Positions 53,154-61,027 of a DNA stretch of 64,000 nucleotides are shown in pieces (positions within the stretch are counted from its first letter, which is position 1; every line of letters starts with the position of its first letter). The notes under the pieces were generated by a model. The model saw only the letters and a program-made list of their open reading frames with translations. It ran no database searches and was not told where the DNA came from. A program made the translations under genes and the position numbers. Source of the DNA: Candidatus Melainabacteria bacterium (GTDB lineage Bacteria; Cyanobacteriota; Vampirovibrionia; Gastranaerophilales; Gastranaerophilaceae); assembly GCA_003258725.1 (NCBI GenBank), contig QHMG01000010.1, positions 48,679 to 112,678 of the forward strand, written 5' to 3'.

Positions 53154-53822
53154 ATGAATAAAAGATTAATTATTGTAGGATTTTTAATTTTGGCAATTGC
53201 AATTGTGGGCAAATTGTTATTTATTGTTGCAAAAAATATAAAGATAGACGATTTTCACAAGTCAGCCATAATTTTTGTTGTTGATTCCTCAGCTTCTAAT
53301 CAACAAATGTTACCGACTGAAATTAAGTATATCAAATCACTTTGCTCAATTTTAGACCCAGAAGATGCAATTAAAATTTTGAAAGTGTCAGAAAAATCAT
53401 ATCTAATTTATGAAGGCTCTCCAAGTGATACAATGGGTATTAGAAAAGCTCTAGACGCCTTTACAAAACTTGATAGCAAGGATTACGGAACAGCTTATGG
53501 CGAGGCTATAAAAAAAGCATTTGACCATTGCTTAACAATGAAAAAAGAAGGATATGTTCCAGCAATTGTCGTAGTTGGTGACTTGGAAAACGAAGGTGAT
53601 GTATCAAAACAGGTTAATTGGGACACACTTCCACAAAATGTTCAAAATGTACAAAAATACGCACCAGACCTTGCAATGATGTTTGTTTATGCTCACCCAG
53701 AAAAATTAGATCTTGTTAAAACAAAATTAAATCCAGTCTTGGGTGAAACAAAGTTAATCATTGCAAACGAACAAAATGTGGATAAAGCGAATAGAAGATT
53801 TTTAGAAGCAATTGGTAGATAG
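53154..53822 (+). CDS. Membrane-anchored von Willebrand factor A-like protein
   Basis: A 222-aa protein with AAAGGA upstream. N-terminal hydrophobic helix (about residues 4-25), then a VWA-like domain: Asp44-Ser-Ser-Ala-Ser48 fits the MIDAS DxSxS, KDYGTAYGEAI supplies the Thr, and VVVGDLENEG the later Asp. That predicts metal-dependent protein binding outside the inner membrane. Spacing is 15 bases from the VirB10-like gene and 9 bases to the polytopic membrane gene. A second VWA protein lies at 57431-58327. Confidence 0.65.
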   Translation: MNKRLIIVGFLILAIAIVGKLLFIVAKNIKIDDFHKSAIIFVVDSSASNQQMLPTEIKYIKSLCSILDPEDAIKILKVSEKSYLIYEGSPSDTMGIRKALDAFTKLDSKDYGTAYGEAIKKAFDHCLTMKKEGYVPAIVVVGDLENEGDVSKQVNWDTLPQNVQNVQKYAPDLAMMFVYAHPEKLDLVKTKLNPVLGETKLIIANEQNVDKANRRFLEAIGR

Positions 53823-53831
53823 GAGAAATAA

Positions 53832-55430
53832 ATGGCTTTTACTATAATTACAAAAAATTCAGAAAGAACATTCTCTGATAAAGAATTAGTTAATATCTGC
53901 TCAAAAGACGGCTTTGATTTTAAGCTAGATGTTGATTTTGACTGTATGTTAGCGGTTCAATATGATTTAAAAGAAAACAAATGTACAATTTTAAATCAAT
54001 TTAATAATCCTAAGTTTTTGTTTAAGGGAAAACCGCTTCCAACAAGATTAGAGGTTGAAAAGGTTTGTAAGGTTATGATTGACGGAACAGATGAATTTAT
54101 TACAATCAAAGTGATTGGCGAAACTGTTTCAAAAAACTTGCCTCAAGAAAATTTGACAGAAGAAGATATGACTGAGTTGTATGGTAGCGAAGTTAATGCT
54201 GGTGTAAGATTAAAAATAGAAAAAAGAAAAGCTGAAATTGAAGAAGCAAGAATTGCAATTACAAAAGAAGTTTCAGCTGAAATGAATAACCTAAAAAATA
54301 AATTATCAATGAACTCAAAAACAGGTATTGTATTGCATTTTGCAATGTTGTTTGCCTCTTTAGTGTGTGCTTTCGGACTTTCAAACTACATTATGGGCTT
54401 ACCACTTAAAGATTCAGCAAATGTAATTCAAATGCCTACAAATATGAAAGCTATTTTCTTGTTTATGGTCGTAATTTATGGTGTTGGCTTAATGGCAAAA
54501 CAAGGAATGTTCTTGTTTTTGCAAAATAAAATTGGCGAAGGCTCAGTTACAACAAAGATTGCAGAAAAATTTATGGCTGTAACATCAGCAGTTTTCTTCG
54601 TTGTAGTTTATTTAATTAATACTTTGTATTATATGACTTCAAATCAATTACCATTCTTTGCGGTGCTAATGTCATTGTTCTTCGTTGCAACAACAGTAAT
54701 TCTAGCTGTTGCTTGCGGATATTTTAAACACAATAGCTCAATGACAAGAATGGATTTGGATAAATACGAATATAGAGCCGATTTTGAACACGTTGTAAAA
54801 GAATACCAACAATGGATTGAAAGATTTGTAAACAGCTTGAGCCATTCAAAATTGAAAAAAATCGGTGATACTCTGTTCACACTTCAAATTAAATCGGTTG
54901 GCGAAATTATTTTAGGTATTTGTACAGCGCCATTCTTGGCTTATGGGGTTTCAAATACTTTGGCAATGTGTTTTCCAGAAGCTGCTGGCTGGATTAGAAT
55001 TTCAAGTTTAAGATTTAGCCCCGTATTTTTGGTTCTAGCCTCTGTAATGATTGTATTTGCATTTTTTGCTTTTGTTAATGCATTTACATGTATCAGAAAA
55101 ATTCAAGGCTCAAACGTATTGAAACAAGACGGTTTTAGCAACTATCTTCAACATGGCGTAGAAATTTACGGTCTTGCAGGCGTAAAAAGGTTAGATGCAG
55201 ATGTTCGCCGTTCTTTTGCAATCGGTATTACAATTATCGTCATTGAATTTACAATGAATGTTTCTTACTTTATGCAAGAAATGGGTAGCGACTTGTGGGG
55301 TATGACCGTAAGTTTATTAGGCGCTTTAGTTCCAACGGCTATCTTGATTGCTGAAACTTATATGTTGAGCAACACAAAATTTGAGTGTTTTGCTTGCGAT
55401 GAATTGTTAGCAAAAGTTGATAAAGATTAA
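53832..55430 (+). CDS. Polytopic membrane protein with soluble N-terminal domain, unrecognised
   Basis: A 532-aa protein with AGGAG upstream. Residues about 1-100 are a soluble beta-rich domain of FHA-like length (no conserved FHA residues identified). Residues about 125-165 form a charged coiled coil. About eight hydrophobic helices follow (from residue 170 to 515) with a charged cytoplasmic loop about 300-345. It ends with FECFACDELLAK, two cysteines three apart. I know no family. It may be the inner-membrane core of the cluster; no ExbB/TolQ resemblance found. Confidence 0.5.
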   Translation: MAFTIITKNSERTFSDKELVNICSKDGFDFKLDVDFDCMLAVQYDLKENKCTILNQFNNPKFLFKGKPLPTRLEVEKVCKVMIDGTDEFITIKVIGETVSKNLPQENLTEEDMTELYGSEVNAGVRLKIEKRKAEIEEARIAITKEVSAEMNNLKNKLSMNSKTGIVLHFAMLFASLVCAFGLSNYIMGLPLKDSANVIQMPTNMKAIFLFMVVIYGVGLMAKQGMFLFLQNKIGEGSVTTKIAEKFMAVTSAVFFVVVYLINTLYYMTSNQLPFFAVLMSLFFVATTVILAVACGYFKHNSSMTRMDLDKYEYRADFEHVVKEYQQWIERFVNSLSHSKLKKIGDTLFTLQIKSVGEIILGICTAPFLAYGVSNTLAMCFPEAAGWIRISSLRFSPVFLVLASVMIVFAFFAFVNAFTCIRKIQGSNVLKQDGFSNYLQHGVEIYGLAGVKRLDADVRRSFAIGITIIVIEFTMNVSYFMQEMGSDLWGMTVSLLGALVPTAILIAETYMLSNTKFECFACDELLAKVDKD

Positions 55431-56161
55431 TGAATTATAACTTGTTTTTTAAAATATTGCTATGTTTAGCAATTATAAGCACAATATGTATCTTCTGCGC
55501 AAAGCCGAAGATGCATACTGCTGTGTTGGTTTATAGTTCTGACTACACAATTGTTGAACCGAAGGTTGAAACAACAGTTGAAAAATATCTTCCGACAGTT
55601 TCACAACAACCTCAACAAAGAAAAAAAGTGGAAAATGTTGTAAATACAGTCAAAAATGTACAAAATACAAAGCCTGAACAACCTAAAACAACAACTCAAA
55701 TAAAAAAACAAACTTCTCCACAAACCAAACAAACGCAAGCTAGAACAGCAACAAAAACAGATGTAACCCAATCAAAAAAGCAAACACAAGCAAAAAAAAT
55801 GACTCAGTCAGAAGAAGAAATTGCTTGGAATAAATGGCGTTCAAACCTTCAAAACAGTATTATGAGGGATACCCAATTGCCTACTGTTGAGCAAGGGACT
55901 GTGTTTAGATTTACATTTAATGTTGATAAATACGGCAGAATTTCTAAAGTAAAAACTTGGTCGCTAACACCTTCTTATACGCCGATTGCGATTGAATATA
56001 TTGCGCCTGTAATTAGAAGTTATCAAGGAAAAAGTATCCTAAACTTCCCAGCAGGTTCAGAACGTATGAAGGTCGAATTTGATGGGAAAATGAAGGTTGC
56101 AAGTGCGCAAAAATACAGCACTCCTCAAGACTATAATGATTATGAAAAAATAAGAAAATAG
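55430..56161 (+). CDS. TonB/TolA-like protein A
   Basis: A 243-aa protein with overlapping start (one base) with the upstream gene. Hydrophobic anchor (about residues 6-24), then a long Lys/Thr/Gln-rich linker (45-130), then a C-terminal domain (about 135-230) with IAWNKWRSNLQNSIMRDTQLP, GTVFRFTFNVDKYGRISKV and a later FPAGSERMKVEFDGK, in the order of TonB/TolA C-terminal domains. These reach across the periplasm to outer-membrane partners. ExbB and ExbD genes are not in the window. Confidence 0.6.
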   Translation: MNYNLFFKILLCLAIISTICIFCAKPKMHTAVLVYSSDYTIVEPKVETTVEKYLPTVSQQPQQRKKVENVVNTVKNVQNTKPEQPKTTTQIKKQTSPQTKQTQARTATKTDVTQSKKQTQAKKMTQSEEEIAWNKWRSNLQNSIMRDTQLPTVEQGTVFRFTFNVDKYGRISKVKTWSLTPSYTPIAIEYIAPVIRSYQGKSILNFPAGSERMKVEFDGKMKVASAQKYSTPQDYNDYEKIRK

Positions 56162-56170
56162 GAAAATATT

Positions 56171-57163
56171 ATGTATAAATGCAAGGAATGTGGAACTGAA
56201 TACGAAATAAAACCCGATTACTGCGATTGTGGTAACGATACATTTGAAGAAATTTTGTCAGAACAACAGACATCAAAAAATGATGTTACAAATGTTACAA
56301 AACTTAATAATACGAAAAAGGTTAAAGAAGAAAAAACAGAACCAAAAATTGAAAAGTCTGAAGTAATACCCGAAAAAGTTGAGGTTCGACAAGAAAAAAT
56401 GAAAGTCACAGAACCTCGAAATGCAGTTCAATATGACTATTCTCGTTTGAGACAGTTCTTTGACCCAATTTCTACAACAATTTTCTGTGTTTGCATTGTG
56501 CTTGCAATTTTGATTGTGCTATTTGCAGGCAATTCATTAATTAAAAAGGATAGCGAAAAAACAACCGAAACTCCAAAACAAACGCAAAATTTGAATATTC
56601 CAGATATTGATAAATTATGGAATAGTACACCACCAAAGGTTACGGAACAACCTAAACAAATTGAAACTCCGATTCAACAAGAGGTTGAACCTTCAAGAAT
56701 TGTCGAATTACCAAAGGTTAAAAAACAAGAAACCCAAAAATCTGTTGCAAAATCTCAAAATAAGACTGTTTCTCAAAACAAACCTTCGACTTCGCAAAAA
56801 CAAGTTTATAAATCGCAAACAAAAAATGTCGCAAAAACTCAACCAGCGCAAAATACGGCAGTATTAAAACAAGAATTTCAAAATTATAAATTGTCCTTGA
56901 GAAACCGACTTGCATCAAGAATTGATTTTACAAGAATTGTAGGTGACGGTGAATGTGTTGTTGTTTTCAAAATTGATGCTTCAGGCAAATTGATAAATAG
57001 AAATTTTGCAAAACAATCAGATAATGACAGCTTGAATGACGTTGTTTATAATGCGGTAATGCTAACGCCAACCTTTAATCCTCCACCAAAAGGCTATAAA
57101 GGCGAAACCATTCACTTGAAAGTCCGCATGTATTCAAACAATTACGAAGTTTATTTGTATTAG
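56171..57163 (+). CDS. TonB-like protein B with N-terminal zinc ribbon
   Basis: A 330-aa protein. Residues 1-25 hold a zinc-ribbon-like knuckle: Cys4-x2-Cys7 and Cys18-x-Cys20. After an acidic/Lys-rich segment comes one hydrophobic helix (about 99-118, CVCIVLAILIVLFAG), a Pro/Lys/Gln-rich linker (125-235), and a TonB-type C-terminal domain (about 237-330; LSLRNRLASRIDF, GECVVVFKIDASGKLINRNF, then GYKGETIHLKVRMY). A cytoplasmic zinc ribbon on a TonB-like protein is unusual. The gene is the last in the run, 9 bases after TonB-like A. Confidence 0.6.
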   Translation: MYKCKECGTEYEIKPDYCDCGNDTFEEILSEQQTSKNDVTNVTKLNNTKKVKEEKTEPKIEKSEVIPEKVEVRQEKMKVTEPRNAVQYDYSRLRQFFDPISTTIFCVCIVLAILIVLFAGNSLIKKDSEKTTETPKQTQNLNIPDIDKLWNSTPPKVTEQPKQIETPIQQEVEPSRIVELPKVKKQETQKSVAKSQNKTVSQNKPSTSQKQVYKSQTKNVAKTQPAQNTAVLKQEFQNYKLSLRNRLASRIDFTRIVGDGECVVVFKIDASGKLINRNFAKQSDNDSLNDVVYNAVMLTPTFNPPPKGYKGETIHLKVRMYSNNYEVYLY

Positions 57164-57276
57164 TGCTTAACATCTACAAATCTGAACTTATTGCGAAATA
57201 TTTTAAATAAAATTTCAATTCAATCATAACAAATATATTATACCATTTTGCAATTAATAAATTGTCTGATTTAAAA

Positions 57277-57303
57277 CGTACGTATTTTGTCGTACGCTTT
57301 TTT
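57277..57303 (+). terminator. Terminator of the envelope gene run
   Basis: CGTACG, eight-base loop, CGTACG followed by CTTTTTTT, in the 267-base gap 57164-57430. The rest of this gap shows no gene. Confidence 0.75.
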
Positions 57304-57430
57304 ACGGACACGCATACCTAAAAACTAATGCGTAAGATACTTTTAAACTTTTATTTGCCGTTAGTGACAGAAATAATAAAAGATACAGAGCTTAAACCAC
57401 CCTAAATATATTGAATAATATGTATTTTAG

Positions 57431-58327
57431 CTACTTGATAAATTCGTAATATTGTTGATTTTGTTGCTGAACCGCTGAAGATGGCGTTGTCATTGACTGT
57501 TTCATTACTGTCGAGAAATTAGACAAATTTTTAACTGTGTAAAATTTTCCGCCGGTTGTCTGTGCTAAACAAGAAAGTTTGCGAGAATTGCTACCGACTA
57601 AAATTACGTCTATATGTACATCTTGGCGTTTTGACATTAAACTTTTTGCGAAAGCGCAAGGGTTTCCGCCACAGTTCTCACCCCCATCGGTAATAAGGAC
57701 AACCTTTTTGGGTGTTTGTCTTGAAAATGTTGTTAAATCTTGGTAAATCGCTCTATCTAAGCCATATACAAGCGGTGTTGCGCCACCTATATCAACAGAA
57801 TTCATACCTCTAAGAATTGAATTGGTGTTAGTCCTTGTCACGCTTGCAACTTGACGGGTTGCAGAGCACGTACCGCTAGTGCTACCAATGAAATTCTCGG
57901 TTATAGCTACATATTTTCCGTTCTTTCTTACTACCTTTTTGACATCGGCTAAAGCCCCGCCATTGGCTGGATTAGCCCCATTTGAATCATGACCGAAAAC
58001 TCTAAAACCAACCGCAGTTGTGCTCGGAATTTGCCCCATAACGCTAGACATGGCGTTTTTAGCCTCTCTAATCCAATTAGACATGCTTCCAGAGTAGTCC
58101 ATAACCAGCTCTATGACTGGAATTTGACCTGTGTTAACTTGATTGCTTCCTATGTAATTTTGTGGTGTGTATATGTTATAATAATTTGTTACCTGAGTTT
58201 TAGCCGGTGAAACGATTTGACCGTTTTGCTTTACCGTTCCGCTAGTGTTTACCTTGTATTTGGCAGCAAAAGCGCAGCAAGATGTAAGTAAAATAAGCGT
58301 TATGGCTATTATTATATTTCTTTTCAT
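57431..58327 (-). CDS. Exported von Willebrand factor A protein
   Basis: A 298-aa protein with AAAGGAC upstream and a signal peptide (about residues 1-21, CAFA-A). The VWA domain has the full MIDAS: Asp77-Tyr-Ser-Gly-Ser81, Thr in GGATPLVYGLD, and LITDGGENCGG. Cysteine pairs (CSATR, CGGNPC, KLSCLAQ) suggest disulfides in the periplasm or outside. It binds a protein partner through a metal. It is convergent with the run ending at 57163. An internal Cys/Gly-rich loop is longer than usual. Confidence 0.8.
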   Translation of the reverse strand: MKRNIIIAITLILLTSCCAFAAKYKVNTSGTVKQNGQIVSPAKTQVTNYYNIYTPQNYIGSNQVNTGQIPVIELVMDYSGSMSNWIREAKNAMSSVMGQIPSTTAVGFRVFGHDSNGANPANGGALADVKKVVRKNGKYVAITENFIGSTSGTCSATRQVASVTRTNTNSILRGMNSVDIGGATPLVYGLDRAIYQDLTTFSRQTPKKVVLITDGGENCGGNPCAFAKSLMSKRQDVHIDVILVGSNSRKLSCLAQTTGGKFYTVKNLSNFSTVMKQSMTTPSSAVQQQNQQYYEFIK

Positions 58328-58360
58328 AATTCTGTCCTTTTTTCTTTATTATAACATACT

Positions 58361-59083
58361 CTAATGCACTATTAAAGCGTATCTTGGATATCTGTATTGA
58401 TAAAAATTGCTTCTAATTAAGCCAATTTCTTGGTATCGTAGCCCTAAGTCTTTACACAACTGCTTTTGAAGCCAATATTCCGACTCTCCTTGATTTACAA
58501 TAAACATACTTCCGCCCTCATTAAGGCATTCTTTAGCGTGGGCAAGCATTTGAGCAGGATTAAAGTACTTCATTGGTAGTCCCCATTGCTTGTGTTGAAA
58601 TTCTCCAACAAACGGTAAAAACCACGTTATGTAATCAAAACAGCCGTTTATATTTAGAAAATTATCTGCAATATATCTTGTAAAAGGTAGGTATTTTATA
58701 TTGTATTTTGCAATTTCTTTTCTAGAATATAAATTCCAACAAAGCCTGTATGCATCAAGCTCTACGCCAGTCATTTCAAGGTGATGACACGCATTTTTAA
58801 AGTATATGTATTCGCCTCTTGCGTAAAACCAATTTTTAGAGCCAATGTCTAGTATTTTCAAGTCTTCGTGCGGAAAAATTGGAAAATATTTGTCCAAGAT
58901 GTCAAGTATATAAAGGTTTTCCGAACAATTTAACCTTGTTATATCGTTTTTTAAAATGGTCAAATCATACTCACTATCGGGGATTAAGTCACTTACTTCT
59001 TGTGGTTTAGGTGAGTAATTTTTTCTAGAAAATTTTGTTTTTTCACGTAGAAAAAAGTCTATTTTGTTTTTTAAATCTGACAT
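58361..59083 (-). CDS. SAM-dependent methyltransferase-like protein
   Basis: A 240-aa protein without membrane segments. LKILDIGSKNWFYARG (about residues 74-89) fits the SAM-binding motif I, HHLEMTGVELDAYRL motif II, and CFDYITWFLPFVGEF motif IV region; LNEGGSMFIVNQGESE is the strand 5 region. Substrate unknown. Its ATG overlaps the stop of the upstream alpha/beta hydrolase (TGATG), so the two are coupled; the VWA gene starts 33 bases after it, possibly in one unit. Confidence 0.6.
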   Translation of the reverse strand: MSDLKNKIDFFLREKTKFSRKNYSPKPQEVSDLIPDSEYDLTILKNDITRLNCSENLYILDILDKYFPIFPHEDLKILDIGSKNWFYARGEYIYFKNACHHLEMTGVELDAYRLCWNLYSRKEIAKYNIKYLPFTRYIADNFLNINGCFDYITWFLPFVGEFQHKQWGLPMKYFNPAQMLAHAKECLNEGGSMFIVNQGESEYWLQKQLCKDLGLRYQEIGLIRSNFYQYRYPRYALIVH

Positions 59084-59829
59084 CAGTTATTACCTCTAAG
59101 CCACTCTATACAAGAGTTTACAAATATTTCTTTGTTTTCTAAATAAATATCTTCTGCGTGTTTTCCACCATTGATAATTAATTCTTTTTTAGGTTCATTT
59201 GCTTTGTTGAAAAGCTCTCTATTATGCCATATTCTTATTATTGGGTCGTTTGTTCCGCCTATAAGCAAGACAGGGATTGAGACTTTACCTATTTGCTCAA
59301 TGGGTACTGGTTTTCTTTTAAATGGGTGAGTGAACTGAATAGATGTCCAGCGCTTGAATTCAAACTTTTTGAGTGTCGGAATAAACGCATTGGGGCTGAA
59401 TACGTTGTTTTCAATCTTTTTAAAATCTGTTGGAGCACTAACCAAAATAAGTTTTTCAATGTTGTCGTTATTGGCGCAATAGTCAATAGAAATAAGGCTT
59501 CCAAGCGAAAAGCCCATTAAATAAATCTGTTTGTAACGTGTCTTTGCATAATCGACAATAGCGCTTAAATCTTTTGTTTCATTATGACCAAAGCTATATA
59601 ATCCATTGCTTTTGCAGTGTCCTCTAAAGTCAAAAGTTATAACATCAAAATTGTTTTCAAAACTCTTTGCAATCGCTTTAAATGCTAATGAATCTTTACT
59701 CATAAACCAGCCATGTGCAACAATTAGAACCGCATTATGTCCGCTTAAATAGTGATTATAAGCGATTTTTATATTATCTTCGGTCGTTACAAAACCTGTA
59801 TTAATGTTTGATTTAGAGCTTGTTGTCAT
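59083..59829 (-). CDS. Alpha/beta hydrolase (serine hydrolase)
   Basis: A 248-aa protein. LIVAHGWFMSKDS near the oxyanion hole, DFRGHCKSNGLYSFG, the nucleophile elbow GFSLGS with its serine (about residue 107), GGTNDPIIRIWHN with the acid, and NGGKHAEDIY with the His. Likely an esterase, lipase or thioesterase of the Hydrolase_4 group. No Shine-Dalgarno; TAAAAT six bases before the ATG suggests a weak leaderless start. It forms a pair with the methyltransferase-like gene. Confidence 0.8.
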   Translation of the reverse strand: MTTSSKSNINTGFVTTEDNIKIAYNHYLSGHNAVLIVAHGWFMSKDSLAFKAIAKSFENNFDVITFDFRGHCKSNGLYSFGHNETKDLSAIVDYAKTRYKQIYLMGFSLGSLISIDYCANNDNIEKLILVSAPTDFKKIENNVFSPNAFIPTLKKFEFKRWTSIQFTHPFKRKPVPIEQIGKVSIPVLLIGGTNDPIIRIWHNRELFNKANEPKKELIINGGKHAEDIYLENKEIFVNSCIEWLRGNN

Positions 59830-59879
59830 AATTAAATTTTAATAGAAAAGCAAATTTTTAAATCATGCTCAAACTCAAT

Positions 59880-59980
59880 TGTTAAGATACTTAAACATGT
59901 TTGCCATGCCTGAAACCATGTTATAGCATGCATGTACACTAATTCATTCGCCTTACATGTCCTTGTAAGGCTTTTATTTT
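59880..59980. repeat. CATG-rich intergenic repeat, copy 2, with terminator-like hairpin
   Basis: The core 59922-59948 is identical to 1861-1887. The hairpin GCCTTACA, loop, TGTAAGGC (59950-59971) then TTTTATTTT mirrors copy 1, with a compensatory G-C to A-T change in the stem. It lies between two minus-strand genes; its T-run is on the plus strand, opposite to both, which argues for a plus-strand small RNA rather than a gene terminator. Confidence 0.6.
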
Positions 59981-59985
59981 ACCCT

Positions 59986-61026
59986 TTATTTCAGTAACAT
60001 GCAATCGCCATAAGAGTAGAAACGATATTTATTTTTGATTGCTTCTTCGTAGGCTCTAAAAATAAATTCTTTACCCTCTAATGCGCTAACTAGCATTAAT
60101 AGAGTTGATTTTGGCAAGTGGAAGTTTGTAATTAAGTTATCTACTACTTTGAATTCATAAGGTGGGTAAATAAATAGGCGTGACGCCGATTTGCACGCTT
60201 TTATTTCTCCAAATTGTTGATATGCAGTTTCAAGTGTTCTAACTGAAGTTGTACCAACAGCGACAAGTTTTTTGCCCTTTGCTTTTGCATTATTAATAGC
60301 ATCTGCGGTTTCTTGAGATATCTCAAATTCTTCTGAATCCATTTTGTGGTCTGTAACTTCGTCACATTTTACAGGTCTGAAAGTGCCTAAACCTACAGTT
60401 AATGTGACATACGCAATTTCAACCCCTTTTGCTTTTAGTTTTTCTAAGATTTCTTTTGTAAAGTGCAAACCTGCGGTGGGTGCTGCAACAGAACCTTCGT
60501 TTTGTGCATAAACTGTCTGATAACGCTCATAATCAAGAGATTGACGTTCGTCATCTGTCATTTTTCTTTCAATGTAAGGTGGAAGTGGAATATTTCCAAC
60601 TTTATCTAAAACTTCGTATAAGATACCGTCATAAATAAGCTCTACGAGCCATTTGCCTTCCTCTAAGCGCTCTAACATTTTTACACTTAAGCAATCTGCA
60701 ACCTTTAATGTCATTCCTTCCTTAACACGTTTTGCGGGCTTTATAAGTGCTTCCCATTGTTTGTTATCGTGTTCTTTAAGTAGGAAAATTTCAATCAAAG
60801 CGCCTGTTTCTTTATGGGCATATAGACGAGCGGGAATAACTTTTGTATTGTTTAATACCAAAATGCAATTATCATCAAGGTAGTCAACAATGTCGTAAAA
60901 ATGTTTATGTTCAATAGTTTGAGCTTGTTTATCAAGCACCATCATGCGTGAATTTTCACGTTTTTCGCTTGGTGTTTGTGCAATAAGTTCTTCTGGTAAA
61001 TTGTAGTCAAATTCGCTAACTAACAT
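59986..61026 (-). CDS. queA: S-adenosylmethionine:tRNA ribosyltransferase-isomerase
   Basis: Transfers and isomerises the ribosyl of SAM onto preQ1 in tRNA, making epoxyqueuosine. ATG 61026 gives the normal N-terminus MLVSEFDYNLPEELIAQTP; the upstream in-frame extension lies inside yidC. 346 aa. SRMMVLD, NNTKVIPARL, SVAAPTAGLHFT, TLTVGLGTFRPV, then TTSVRTLE and NLITNFHLPKSTLL are hallmark motifs. The ATG is one base after the yidC stop (TAAAATG) and lacks a clear Shine-Dalgarno: termination-reinitiation coupling is likely. Confidence 0.97.
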   Translation of the reverse strand: MLVSEFDYNLPEELIAQTPSEKRENSRMMVLDKQAQTIEHKHFYDIVDYLDDNCILVLNNTKVIPARLYAHKETGALIEIFLLKEHDNKQWEALIKPAKRVKEGMTLKVADCLSVKMLERLEEGKWLVELIYDGILYEVLDKVGNIPLPPYIERKMTDDERQSLDYERYQTVYAQNEGSVAAPTAGLHFTKEILEKLKAKGVEIAYVTLTVGLGTFRPVKCDEVTDHKMDSEEFEISQETADAINNAKAKGKKLVAVGTTSVRTLETAYQQFGEIKACKSASRLFIYPPYEFKVVDNLITNFHLPKSTLLMLVSALEGKEFIFRAYEEAIKNKYRFYSYGDCMLLK

Positions 61027-61027
61027 T

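Noticed and set aside
56607..56867. Plus-strand frame inside the TonB-like B gene linker
   Set aside because: Out-of-frame reading of the Lys/Gln-rich repeat region; composition follows from the codons of the true gene.
52110..57163. Complete Ton or type IV secretion system
   Set aside because: ExbB/ExbD and T4SS ATPases (VirB4, VirB11, VirD4) are absent; only VirB10-like and TonB-like parts are present.
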